A stretch of 64,000 nt of DNA, taken from positions 52,144,909 through 52,208,908 of the forward strand of contig CM034547.1 of the NCBI GenBank assembly GCA_020055645.1, in the 5' to 3' direction. This document shows positions 51,642 through 63,449 of this stretch, piece by piece. Below the pieces are notes generated by a model that was given only the letters and a program-made list of their open reading frames with translations, ran no database searches and was not told the origin of the DNA. This DNA comes from Tomocerus qinae (taxonomy: Eukaryota; Arthropoda; Collembola; Entomobryomorpha; Tomoceridae). Position 1 is the first letter of the stretch. Each line of letters opens with the position of its first letter. Position numbers and translations under genes: made by a program.

Positions 51642-54600
51642 TTAGTCCTTTTTGGGTTGACTCTCGACCTCGACCGGAACAGCAACAGTCGCCGCTCTGG
51701 TAGATGTTTCATTGTTCAATGCTTCTTGATTAGAAGAAGAATTTGATTCGTTATCACTGTCCTCACTTTCATCTTCATCGGGGTCGTATAATTCTTCAGC
51801 ACCTTCAAATATATACTGACGCGGTCTCCAGGACAAATAAGAGTTTTCTATGAAAATCATTAAAATATGTTTCAGCTGGAAATGTTCATCAATTTCAACA
51901 CTTAACACTTTCTACAACTGCAGTGAAAGTACTAGAAATTGACTTACGTGGCAGTCTTTCTGATATATTTTCATTGACTTTAGGCTCCCAACATGACTTC
52001 AAAGCTTGGATGTCATGCTCAGATTGAGGGACAGGAAGAGCATTATCTGTAACTTCGACCCCTTCCTTGGGTAATTTGTCAATCTCAACTAATTCAGTGT
52101 CCGATGACAATTCATTGAAGTCAGACCCCATGCTTCGACTTAGATGAGTTAAAATTTCATCGCAGTTCCCCAGTAACTCAACATCAAACCGACAATGTGG
52201 CAATGATTCACGATTAATGAGAATTTGTGGTACTGTCGGCGGCAACATACCTATTGAATTAAAAAATAAAAGTATATTAAATAAAATATTTCACACCTAA
52301 TTTTCATTGCAATTATTGTGATTGCTACTTTGTTGCAATCATTTTATATGTCTCTAGTCTCTATATGTAACAAGCAAGACTAAAATTTACCAGGTATAAG
52401 GGAAACGGGTCGAACGCGCAGTGATGATCCAATTACTAGTAAAAGATCGCAGTCAGGCTTATCCGTCTGTAGATTGTTATGAAATTCATCAGGTAAGTCT
52501 TCACCAAAGAAAACTATATCTGGTTTTAGGACTGGCGGTAGTTGTACAGGCTCCAAAGGAGTGTAATAATCTTCTTCGTCATCAAAAGATTCCCTTCGTT
52601 CAGCTGAGCTCTCTTGCTGAATAGACGGTGGTTCTTCTCCTAACGGAAACTGAAGCTGACTTATCTCTTCTGGCGTAGAACATTTAGTGCAAAAAGGAAC
52701 TTCACCAGCTAAAACTTTTTCTTTGATATCTTCTGCCATCACTCTATCTCTGCAACGGATGCAAGTAGCAGTAGCAAACGACCCTGTTAATCACAAGTTG
52801 AAATTTTTAATTTTCAGTGCTTGCTTACAAGCAAGCCTTCACAAAAAGACATTTTGAGACTCATTTCATATTTTTGTTAGTTAGTATTTCAAATTCAAAA
52901 CATTTTAGAACAACTTTCTCAAGTAATTATATCGCTACTTATAAGTAAGGGACCGATTCCAACGAGGGAATCACTCCTAAAAGACTTTACTCCAAAAGGA
53001 TTCCTAAAAAGTACTTCTTCCTCCAATGCAATATATTAACTGATTGTTTTTAATTATTTTAGAGTTACCCTTCCTTTATACCACATTTAATCGTGACTAT
53101 TCGATGGGTTTACAAATCAGTTTAATTTTCAATATCTTTAATATTAGTTAATTGTTAAGACAATCTTAAGCTGTTATTGCATGATTAAGTTGGACTGGAC
53201 ATAGTATTAGCTGGCTGTAGGAGTCCTTTAGGAGTAAAGTCTTTTAGGAGTGATTCCCTCGTAGGAGTCGTTCCATGTAATCGATCTTGTGGCCTACATA
53301 CAACGATTTTGAATTTATTAAAAGATAAAACTCTCACCGTGGCACATGGTTACACGCTCTATTCCAGCGATCTTTTCCAAGGTATCGATATTTTGAGAAT
53401 AATTTCTAAGTAGTTGTCCCCGATCCTCAAGCTTTTTAATAAACTTATGGGAAAGGGAAGGTTCAAACTGGCCAGGATACAGTTCTTTGGCTGTGAGAAA
53501 AAATGGACGAGGGTCGCGTCGGAACAACCTGATGTCAAAAATACTTTGTGGATCTCGAAGATCAGGGAAAATCTTTGAAACTCTAGAATACAAGCCATCC
53601 TTAGATCTAAAGTCTGGAATTCCACAGGAGACTGAGATCCCTGCTCCAGTGAGCACCAGAATTTTCTTGGAGCATCTTCAAAGAAATATAGAAATACATT
53701 ATTGTAAAATGCTAATATTTTTATACTTTCCTTTCATGATATGATATAAAATACTATTTACGACATTGAAGAATATAATCTACCTCAATAATCTTGCAGC
53801 ATCGCTAATGGTTGTTACGTGCCGAAGTCGCTGACGAGCCGGTGCGAATTCCGGACCAGACAGCAACAGTGCAAGAAAATGTTGCAAATGAGCATCATTA
53901 GGATTGCTTCGGAATTGAGACAGAAATCGCTGCATCATAATAGTTCTAGAAGAGTTTCCAGCGATTTCAGGATTTGCAAAGATTTCTCCCCAAGTGTCGT
54001 CAGAAGATGAATTGTTTCCACTTGCAGAAGAACTTGAGCGGCTACTACTTGTGGTACTACTGTTAAAAGTGTCGATGTTTCCGTTGTTTAATAATTCTTC
54101 GACACTTTTTTCATCCACTGGGTCTTTATCTTCATCTTCTACGACGTGATCACGATCGGGCAGGTCACTGACTTCAGTATGAAGGGACAGTGTATCTATG
54201 GATGTGGTCCTTACGCTTCCACAGAGAGGATGATTGGCATCTTCAAACAGCTGAGACGCTTGTCCTAAACAAAATAAAAATCATGAAAATCTAAAACAAA
54301 TTAAATCAAAACAAAACTTAATATATAAATAAATAAAAGTAACACGATCGATCGAATATTCGAAGTCCATAAATATTATGAATCGGTTACTTTTACCACA
54401 TCTAACGAAAAATATGAAGAAGTTCTTACGACGAAAAGTTGCAAACGGTGTCCTCTAGCAATGTATTTAGTATTTAACAGAATTATTAAATGACTAAATT
54501 CAAACGCTGCCGCTACTCTTGTGTCAAACGCTGATCGGGTGTTGCAGCGGAGCACCTGACCCCTAAATAACCAATTGAAATGGTAAAGAAGGGCGTGCTT

Positions 54601-54846
54601 ACCGTCCACACTGAAGAAAGAAGCCACCTCTGGGACGCCATTTTCCAAATCTTCAAACTTACTGCTTGCAGACAACTCCCCAAACCCGGAGTCGGCCACT
54701 AAAAGCGGGTCTTCAGCGCTCAGGTCAGAGGCAAAGCGTATGCACCGCTTTTTTCGTTCCGGTTCGGCAGTTTCCAAAACGCTGCTACAAATTTGATGAA
54801 AATTACAGGAATGATTTGAACCCTGCCCAATCTCACTGGCGTCCAT
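51642..54846 (-). CDS. SIRT1: NAD-dependent protein deacetylase sirtuin-1
   Basis: Class I sirtuin that removes acetyl groups from histones and transcription factors using NAD, mainly in the nucleus. Six exons on the minus strand: 54846-54603, 54264-53784, 53675-53338, 52783-52391, 52250-51948, 51847-51642; all GT-AG, in frame, 654 aa. Residues 1-241 are a Ser/acidic disordered tail with a basic cluster ERKKRCIR. The catalytic core has the NAD loop LTGAGISVSCGIPDFRS (250-266), QNID (336-339), the catalytic His in MCHG (H354), zinc ligands C362, C365, C386 and C389, and GSSLRVRPVSLIP (473-485). The C-terminal segment QNSYLSWRPRQYIFEGAEE matches the ESA region that activates SIRT1, followed by an acidic tail. 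Residues 390-440 are an unusually long acidic insert after the zinc module. An inverted-repeat element sits in intron 3. Identity is certain; exon borders are well supported. Confidence 0.96.
52949..53274. mobile_element. Small inverted-repeat element (MITE-like) in SIRT1 intron 3
   Basis: A 326-bp element inside the intron between exons 3 and 4. The left arm (about 52949-53008) and right arm (about 53215-53274) are complementary over about 57 bases, sharing a GAGGGAATCACTCCTAAAAG core. It shows no coding capacity and no clear target duplication. The superfamily is unassigned. The intron borders are intact, so splicing should be unaffected. Confidence 0.8.
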
Positions 54847-56393
54847 GATGGTTTTGTGCTGTTTTCCCTATCTCCTCTGTGTGTTTTCCTCTCGCTCGCC
54901 GAGTTGCTGCAGTTAGAAAATCTAACGAGGACAGGACGGCCTTTCAGACGAGCTAGGGAACAGCAGACAGAGCACAGTGAGAGGAGAAGAAATGCGAAAT
55001 CCTAGTAGCGGTTCTGTTCTCTGACTGGAGTGGACGGAGACCTTGGTTTACCCTATTCTTCCGTATTCTATTCCTTTTCTCATAGAAATTATATGGGATT
55101 CATTCAGTTGGGTTGGGTGGCTGCACGTTGGCTTGGTTTGGCTCTAGGCTTTTGCCTTGCTTGCCTTTTCTATGCGTAGTACATGCGATCGATGCACTCC
55201 TCTCGATTCTCAAATGCTTCACTCACACACGGCTATCCTGCTCCTCTACACCTCACTCAGTTGCTGCGCTATGTTGACGTAAAATTCAACAGATTTTCCT
55301 ACTAGACTCTTTCTAGTCAAGTCTAGCTGTTCTGTCTGCATGCGCTGCCTGCGAAGCGAGCGAGTGACGTATGTTTATACACAATACACACCAATGCAAT
55401 ACCAAACGTATTATTTATATGCGATGCAGTAGAGCTTTACGTTAAACTTGAAATTCTTTTATCCTGCATACCTTATTCATATATACTTATTTAACTGCAT
55501 GATTTTCTGGGTTTAGTATAACATGGGTAGTATATAACTTCGTGCAATGTTTGTATTCTGAGTTTACAGTGTGGGTCAAAAATGTTAATGCTAGAACAAA
55601 AGTTTCCGCTCAAAACAACAGAATTTCCCTTTTGCCTAAACAACTTTAAAATATTACACCGAGTCAATGAAAAATTGTCTCAAAACGTAAAAAGACCTGG
55701 CCTAGACTATAACATTCTTTGTACCTTAATAATAACTGAGGAGTTCGACAATGTACCTTCATAATAATATTGTGTAAAATGGTGTACTTCATGTACACTA
55801 TTGATGTTTTCTATTATTAATTAGTAATAAAAATATGTTGGGATGAAACATAGCTTCTGAATGGTATGAAATGATCTTATCGACGTAATCAATAAAATTT
55901 AAGGACGAATAAAAGTTAGAATTCAAAATAATCAAAACATTGAATGGTTTTATTTGTTTTAAAATTTTGAAAATTTATTTCTTAAATATCGTGTAACGGA
56001 ATGCAATTTCATGCTAAAAAAATTGTTAATTATTTAGCCAAATAGCAATAAAAGTGTAAGGATGAAACCAAACTATTTCGGGTTCACTTTATGAGCTTTG
56101 ACAGCGATTTTAAATTAAATGAAAACCTAATTTCTAATTGCCTCCTAAACTATTCTATACTAGACATATGGATATACTGTCACACGGACGGGAAATTATC
56201 TACAGTTGTTGAATCATTATTACAATAGTATAACAAATTCAATGATTTTACCGAACAGTGAAACTTTTTCTTTAGTTGCTATTTAAAGTCTGTAGGCGAT
56301 TTTAATAATAACATTATTGACAAAATGTGACCCCGTTATTTTCAATATTCTTGGGGTTTTTAATAACCCTCGGTTTGTTACCCCCGGTTAACT
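54847..56393. other. SIRT1 promoter side and intergenic DNA
   Basis: About 54.85-55.4 kb is GC-richer than the surroundings and lies directly upstream of the SIRT1 ATG, so it probably holds its promoter and 5' UTR. The remainder is AT-rich with no supported gene. Confidence 0.5.
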
Positions 56394-56583
56394 GATGTTT
56401 TTTCGCCATTTAAATCAACGATATCAAAAATCCAGCAGCCACCTTTTGTTCCTGGATAGTCCACGATTCCAAAAATGCAGTTCCCATAAAAATTGGACTG
56501 ATCCTCCGGGAGAAGTTGAAGCCGATGTAAAACATTTTAATAGTCCATTTTGGTTGCTATGCATTTGCAAATTATAACCTTAA
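56394..56583. mobile_element. Single-arm copy of the 18.9-kb fold-back family
   Basis: About 190 bases matching, in the same orientation, the right arm at 19116-19318. Shared blocks include ATTCCAAAAATG, CCCATAAAAAT and TTGCTATGCA, and the copy ends AACCTTAA; one internal block is deleted and divergence is clearly higher. The repeat AATAACCCT occurs at 56362-56370 and again at 56583-56591, a possible 9-bp target duplication. The 60-codon frame across it is in a different register from the arms at 18.9 kb, which argues against coding. Confidence 0.75.
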
Positions 56584-56631
56584 ATAACCCTTATGTTTTA
56601 CATACCCCAAAATTCTAAATACCCCCAATCA

Positions 56632-57546
56632 AGGGTTAATGATTTTGTGGCTGTAGAAGAAGTAACTTTGGCAGTAAAATAAAGTCTTTTGGGCAAGGGT
56701 ATTATAGGCAGTACGTCTAATTTTTCAGGGCAGTAAAATAAAGTACGAAAGGCAGTAATACGAGTAGTAGTGGCTGTAACAAAAAATGATTTTTATTTAG
56801 TCAAAATTAAATCACAATTAGTTCAAAATTAAATCAGCGGGCTAATCAGTGTCGATTTTCAAAATTTAATGGATCAGAATTTATGCTTTCACTATGGCTT
56901 TAGTTACACTTAGAGGTCTTCCTGCATTGCGTTTTATAGCGATTGATATCTGTTAAGCACTGGGGGGAAGGTAAGGTAAGGGAAGTAAGTAGTAGTATTA
57001 AATAGTAGGAGTATTAAATTTTAAAAGTTTCCAGTTGATTTTAGTATTTTTCGGGGTATTATTGGTACTATTTTCAATTTCTGAATCTGTGTCAGAATTG
57101 GAAGAATAAGCAAGTTGGGAAGCCATTTTCTACTAAAACTAAGTCTACTAAGTAAACTCAGTTAAGTATACGAAGAGTCTACGTCTAAGTCTAGTCTGAG
57201 TCTTAGAATTAATGAAACATTTTGTTACAAACCACCAACAACTCCAACGAAATAATGAATTACCTTAAAATTCTTATCTGATGTAAAGTATATAGCAAGC
57301 TATCACTGCATCGCACTACGTCAAGTTGAATTGCATTCATTTGTATGCTCAAAGAGTATTCAAAGCCTTAAGTCTTCTAATTACTGCTAATTTTTGTGCT
57401 ACAGCCACTAATACCCGTACTACTGCCTTTCGTACTTTATATTACTGCTGTCAATACTCAGTTTTAATGCCTATTGTACCCTTGCCCAAAAGACTTTATT
57501 TTACTGCCAAAGTAACTTCTTTTACAGCCCCGTAAATCCCTACCCT
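56632..57546. mobile_element. Second inverted-repeat element, about 915 bp
   Basis: Arms 56632-56788 and 57387-57546 are reverse complements, containing AACTTTGGCAGTAAAATAAA, AAAGTACGAAAGGCAGTA and GTGGCTGTA. The unit GGCAGTAAAATAAAGT is itself repeated within the left arm. The roughly 600-base middle is AT-rich with no transposase. It is probably a non-autonomous DNA transposon. It has no visible relation to the fold-back family just upstream. A target duplication was not resolved. Confidence 0.8.
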
Positions 57547-58640
57547 CCAATCAATATCATCATCATACTTATAGTATAACCATGAAGTGGAGTTGCGCAA
57601 TGAGAAAATTCCCTGACAATGATTGAATGTAAAATATGAACTTTGTGTAACTACGAAGGTGCAAGAAAAATATTGGGGTAATAGAATATTTCGAAATTAA
57701 ACCAAATACTGACTCGCAAATCATTTGAAATTCAATAGGTTTACTGGGGCCTAGTTTTACATTTATTTTTGGTATTCTTTTATTCATTCTTCATATTTTT
57801 TCATTAGCTGTATTATTTAATTTAATTTAACTTGAGCCGAGCCCGATGCTTTAACTAAATTTACTTTGACCCCATTCTCACCATATAAATAAGTAATTAA
57901 AGAACCGACCCTTTTTGTTAAAAATAATATAATATGATGTAGACGTTTACGCTTTATCAGACAGACTCATTTCTATGCTCCTCGCAACCATATAACGGAG
58001 GACTACTGAGTCTACACCTATTTGAGTAATGCGGCACTCTAGCACAGCCATACATGTAAAGGTTTCAAACAATTTTCAAAATTTTTGAAATTAAAAAATC
58101 AAGCTCTAGAGCCTCTAAGTTTAGGTCATTAGCAGCTCCTCAAAAAGTTTCATAATGATCGGTGGAAAACTGTAGGAGAACTTGAGTTTTTCCCTATCCT
58201 TTCTATGTTAAAATCTGACATTCGAAAAATCATAAAACGATTTCTATGAATCCGAGCGTTATGAAATTCATCATTTTAATTTCTGACTATGCGATGCAGT
58301 AAAAATTTCAAAGAAATCTAACAGTAATTAGAGGTACTTGAAATGCTAATATTACCCGACCATGTCATAACATTCTATGACTTCCATTGCTAAATATATT
58401 CATAACAATAATATATAATATTAAAGTATACCACATTATCACTCAGGCTTGCAAGAATTAATGGCCGTCTTACAATTCTTTCGTCCCTCCCTGTACATTT
58501 TTAGTGCGTGAAATAATAGTACTGTCTTGTCCTGTGTTCTGCTGTGTGTGTATGTATGTGTAATAGTCAAAGAGCTTCTAATAATACACAGGGAAATAGA
58601 GCAAAAGTGGAGAATATTTTTTTTATAACATTGATGAATA

Positions 58641-58743
58641 GCTCCGCCGTTAAACGGCGCGAAAATTTACCGATACCTACTAATACATCCGACAACTTCC
58701 GCCGTAAAACGGCGCGAAATTTTTACCATACCTACTGATGCAT
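58641..58743. repeat. 48-bp direct repeat pair carrying a CG-rich palindrome
   Basis: Units 58641-58688 and 58696-58743 share CCGCCGT, AAACGGCGCGAAA and ACCTACT. Each contains an inverted repeat of GCCGT around AAA, in otherwise AT-rich DNA. This could be a paired protein-binding site or a repeat fragment. Confidence 0.6.
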
Positions 58744-59611
58744 AATCGAAGACAATAGGGATTGATTTTTGTACCATTGAAAGGCATTACGGTTTGACTC
58801 TACTTTACAACCTGCGTTGCCAACTCTCTGGTAATAGTATAGTCGTAGTAGTGCAGTGTGCAGTAACTCTGACATAGGAAGCATAGTTAAAAAAGTACGA
58901 CTATATTTTGTGTTATTGCCTATAATAAAAAGAGTTGCCTGGGCTAAATTTTAACTCATGAATGCAATAATTGTAATTATGATTAAACAATGATGATTGA
59001 TGACTGTTACCATGTGTTACCAAAGGGTTTTATGAAATGGACCTGTTACGACTTAAATCAAGACAAAAATGAGTCATTTTCAACTACGACTTTTGGTAAT
59101 TCAAGACGAAAAACGATGCTTATTTTGTAAAGTTCCTTATCTCGATTACATTGCTATTATTACTGCATTAGAACATATTATATGTAAAGTAATTATGATT
59201 CTTTTATAAACTTAATTGTTAAAAGCGCAAGGCTGTATTGAGTATTGATGGGACATTGTGTCAAATGCCCTTGTTCTCCCCGAAATCTAAGAAAAAGAAA
59301 ATTTTAATATAAAATGCCAAAAACCTATTTGGGCCATTATTACCCATTTTCGAAAAAATGAGCCTAAATTTTTTGCACTGCTCTGTACTCGAATATACCT
59401 AGTATATGTTTAAATATAGCGTCATTGCCCCATCCATAATCGACTTTTAAACACAGTAGTAGCAGTAATGTAAACTGTAAAGGGCTTGGATTAAAAATTT
59501 TAGAAGACAAAAAATCTCTTTCTGGTAAGGAATTGATGACATTGATAAAAGCAAATTTAAAAAATCTTCTATAGTTTACATTTTATATTATTAAGCCCCG
59601 GATAGAGCCTC

Positions 59612-59752
59612 ACTTCCTTTTCACTTCACACGTGAAAGGAACATTCGTAAATAAAATGTTGCCGTTGCCACATGTGAGGGGGTTTTGAATTTTATGCAGA
59701 ATTAGTACCTGATTGGTCCTTTTCTCGCGTGACGTGAAAGGGAAAGTGACAT
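59612..59752. repeat. Imperfect inverted repeat
   Basis: TCACTTCCTTTTCACTTCAC on the left pairs imperfectly with GTGACGTGAAAGGGAAAGTGA on the right, about 75 bases apart. This may be a small decayed MITE. Confidence 0.35.
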
Positions 59753-61044
59753 TCAAAACCTAGCTTTATTCAGTAAAGCAATTTTAAGGGAAAAATTCAT
59801 TTTTTCCTCTTCGTAATTAGCAGCTGTGGTGCTGCAAACCTCAAACTCAGGTAATTATTAAGAAAATACTGCACCGAATCAAATTAAATCAATTCGAAAA
59901 ACCAAAGTTTTTGTCAATTAAATTTTAATAACTTTGGCTCACATGATAGGTATGATTGCTTATATTTTTCAATTTCACAAGCAAACTTAAATTGTCTGGT
60001 CGTTCGGTTTCTCATTTCAAGGCCTTTATATATTATACTCGATGCGGGCTAACACTACTTTTTGAAAAAAAGCTTTAAATGATATTATGGACATTCAACT
60101 TCAACTCTACTGTCATTCTGACCTTCCCAGGCAACTCTCTAATTTATTATGCAGTTCTCTGTATTATATTGATACTTTGCAGTGTACATGCATATGATAG
60201 TGAGCGAAGCATAGCATTACTACTATACTCTACTGTGCGCCGCGCCGGTAAATCTTGTAACATGTTCAGCAGCCGAAACAGGGACTGTTTTATGGGGACT
60301 GGCCATTGAAAATGTTTTCGTTCCCTAAGCCAAAAGACACGACACACGAGTTCATCGACTCGATTTGAACTTTGCTTGCTGATTCGCCCAAACAGACGTT
60401 GAGTCCATCCTTCCTATTTTTGGAAACGCCTTGACATGGGCACTTCTTGTTCCAGGTGGCGAATTCGCGGTAAATTATGAACAGATGATAAGTCTAATCG
60501 CTAAGCGAAGGATCTTCTTTAGCTGTTGCAACTTGGCTGTAGTGGACGTAATTCCACCTATATTCTGGGAGAAGAACTTTAACTTTGTTGGTGGATGAGT
60601 TTGAATTCTATGTTGTCTCATTCTGATGCGGCTGTAATTGATTGCACTGATTCCAAATAAAATAGGTAATATTTTTTTTTTAACTTTCAAGGTAAATATA
60701 TGGTTAGTAGTTATTTATTGCTGTATTGTTGGGACTTGGGATCGTACAAAAAGATCCTGCATGTCACAGATTCTTTCGATGTAGTAAGATAAAATATTTA
60801 TTTTATTTGCTATATAAAACGGAAAACAAATATTTTGAAAAACTTTTTTTTTCGTTTGGTATGATATGATGTATGGTGAGAAATCGTCGATTGTAGATTG
60901 CAATGATGAATGTGGAATGGGAGTATTGTGAGATATAAATTAATTGTTTTGGTTTTTCAGATAATTGAAAAATTGAAGTTCTGTTAACTGAAATCCCATT
61001 CGTCTTTCTTCGATTTGAATTGCATTAGTTGCGAAGAAGTATAA

Positions 61045-62100
61045 ATGGCAGACGATTTACTTTTAGATCCAGACATTCGGCTATGGGTGTTTTTCCCAAT
61101 AGTTATCATTACTTTTCTAGTCGGAATCGTTCGTCATTATGTCGCCATGCTCCTATCTACCCAAAAAAAAGTGGAATTGTTGCAGGTACAAGATAGTCAA
61201 GCTATGATCAGAGCACGTGTTTTAAGAGAAAATGGAAAATATCTTCCCGAGCAAAGTTTTCTCATGAGAAGACATTTCTTCAATGATGAAGATTCAGGGT
61301 ACTTCAAAACGCAGAAGAGACAGGCTGCTCCACAAAATCCAATGTCAGATCCTAACATGATGACAGAAATGCTGAAAGGAAATGTAACAAATGTCTTGCC
61401 AATGATTTTAATTGGAGGCTGGATTAACTGGACCTTTTCTGGTTTTGTCACAACGAAAGGTGTGTCTATTATCTTTATTTACCGATGCACAATATTCAAT
61501 ATATTAGAGCAGATCTTTAAAGCTGATAGAATAGCTTTTAATAGTTATAAATAGCAATTAGTAATGGTTTATGGACACTGCGGCGGACCGAAACTCGGCT
61601 GTTGGGTCTATCTTTTTAATGTCTCAGTGTCTCGCCTATGGGTGCTGCGTGAATAGCCAACAGGTCAATTGATAGCACACCGGCGGACATTATTCGAATT
61701 ATTGTAATACCTCAATCTCAAAGATTAAGCAAAGTGACATTTTTGTTAATTCTGGTGCATTTTATTTACAGTTCCATTCCCATTGACTCTGCGTTTTAAA
61801 CCGATGTTACAGCGAGGTGTTGAACTTCAAACACTGGATGCTTCTTGGGTATCCTCTGCATCATGGTATTTCTTAAATGTATTTGGTCTCAGAAGTATCT
61901 ACACATTGGTGTTAGGAGAAAACAATGCTGCCGATCAATCCAGGGTGATGCAAGAACAAATGTCTGGAGCCGCAATGGCAATGCCACAAGATCCAAAAGC
62001 GGCGTTTAAAGCTGAGTGGGAATCTCTAGAAGTAGCCAAACATAATTGGGTTCTCAAAGATGCGGACAAAAAGCTAATTGGAAGCATGCATAAGGCCTAA
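61045..62100 (+). CDS. EMC3: ER membrane protein complex subunit 3
   Basis: Core subunit of the ER membrane complex, an Oxa1-like insertase that places tail-anchored and multi-pass proteins into the ER membrane. Two exons, 61045-61459 and 61772-62100 (GT-AG, phase 1), 247 aa. The ATG is the first in the exon and the N-terminus [15 protein letters not shown] is the expected EMC3 start. Three membrane segments: about 13-35 ([18 protein letters not shown]), 113-133 ([16 protein letters not shown]) and 166-187 ([15 protein letters not shown]). The strongly conserved [12 protein letters not shown] and [13 protein letters not shown] blocks follow the splice junction at TTKVPFPL. The C-terminus ([19 protein letters not shown]) matches, but the tail after [15 protein letters not shown] is somewhat shorter than the 261-aa human protein. 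AATAAA lies at 62149 and 62319. Identification is secure. Confidence 0.97.
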
Positions 62101-62713
62101 ATCATTTTTCACTGAGCAGTCAAGAATGTATCTCGTCGTTAATTAAACAATAAATAATAGGTATTGATTTCTTACGTCGAAAGACAATCGCTTCTTTAAA
62201 TTGTCCGCATTTATTATCCTTTTATTTATGCAACTTTCAAAATAAGACGTTCATTATCTGCTACGTTTGTAAACTATAATCACTGTAATTTACATGTCCA
62301 AGATGTGTTGTTGAAGAAAATAAATGATTGTTTCTTTACTTTGTTTTGTATTCATACCATTCATGCCTTCAGGACTTTCATACTGGATTGACATTTAACA
62401 CCACACTTTTACCGTACTGTTTCTTCATTTTTTACAATTATTAAACAACAATATTTATTTAGAATCCTGTTACGCGAGTCGCCATGCATGAGTAACACCA
62501 TTACCACTTTCCTTACGTTGACACTAAACGTTCACTGTCCTTTCACAAGAATATTAGCGTAAGTAATGATACAAAAGTTCTTCACAGAAGTAAGGAAAGA
62601 AAACAAATAATAGAACAAAGCACTTAAGTTGTTTCTCTTTTTGACATTAACTCCATTAAGAATTTCCCTAACTTTTACCACTCCGAAACTCATCGGCAGT
62701 GATAAAAAATTCA
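62101..62713. other. EMC3 3' UTR and flank
   Basis: Two possible poly(A) signals, 62149-62154 and 62319-62324. The minus-strand open frame at 62532-62795 overlaps the tandem repeat and looks like chance. Confidence 0.5.
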
Positions 62714-62835
62714 GGTGAAAGATCTGTGAAAGTTTTATTAGGAGTTGGCAAGATCTGGGTGAAAGCTCAGTGAAAGTTGCATTTCGAGTTGACAATCGTT
62801 TGGTGAAAGTTCTATGAACGCTGTATTTGGAAAAG
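62714..62835. repeat. 44-bp tandem repeat, about 2.7 copies
   Basis: Units start at 62714, 62758 and 62802, exactly 44 bases apart, each opening GGTGAAAG followed by a CTGTGAAAGTT-like block and GAGTTGRCAA in the first two. Diverged between units. A short minisatellite about 600 bases downstream of EMC3. Confidence 0.65.
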
Positions 62836-63449
62836 ACCGAAAGAAAAGATATGTGTAAAAGTTACTTTAGCTTATTTATTTATTTTTTTACTGTTTATTT
62901 ATACCGTTGATGATGAAATAGATGAAATTCCTAATTCTATCATGAAATACATTGCAGAGTATATTATAATATTTATAATTAGTTAGAATGACTTCAGAGC
63001 ACAATGAAAAAGTATGCAGTTTAATGAAAATGACAACACGTGTTGAAATCCATATTTATACGCTTTTTGCAGATAATCGCATTATTTATTTCGATTGAAA
63101 TAATTTTAACGAAGTCTATCAATTTATCCGACATTCGACAGTTTTATATTATGACAGATCTATAAAATACGTACACGTTTGAAAAATTGCATAAAGTGCA
63201 GTCAAGCCACTTAATCTACAACACGAAAAAATGAGATACATACTATAAAAATTGGAGTAAATAGATAGGTAATTCCCACCTATATAGGGAAGATAAGTCT
63301 TGAAATACTATGCATTCTCTAACCCCCGATCCTAAATTGATGCATATATATATTATTATTAACTCATTAATTTTGCTTTTGATTTAAACAATAAGTAATT
63401 ATTAATCATCATCAGTTGTCAGTTGCCATCATTATAGCCACCATCGGAA
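62836..63449. other. AT-rich gap
   Basis: No gene or repeat was seen. AATAAA on the minus strand at 63090-63085 could serve the possible terminal exon at 63450-63617. Confidence 0.4.

Larger units (their letters stand above)
57547..61044. other. Intergenic, with small repeats
   Basis: AT-rich, no gene supported. It contains the 48-bp direct repeat with GCCGTTAAACGGC palindromes (58641-58743) and a weak inverted repeat around 59612-59752. The last bases are the EMC3 5' UTR and promoter; a TTTTTCAG at 60953-60960 could be an acceptor for a 5' UTR intron. Confidence 0.5.

Noticed and set aside
60079-60309. 76-codon hydrophobic frame upstream of EMC3
   Set aside because: Length is within chance for this composition and there is no splice or homology support.
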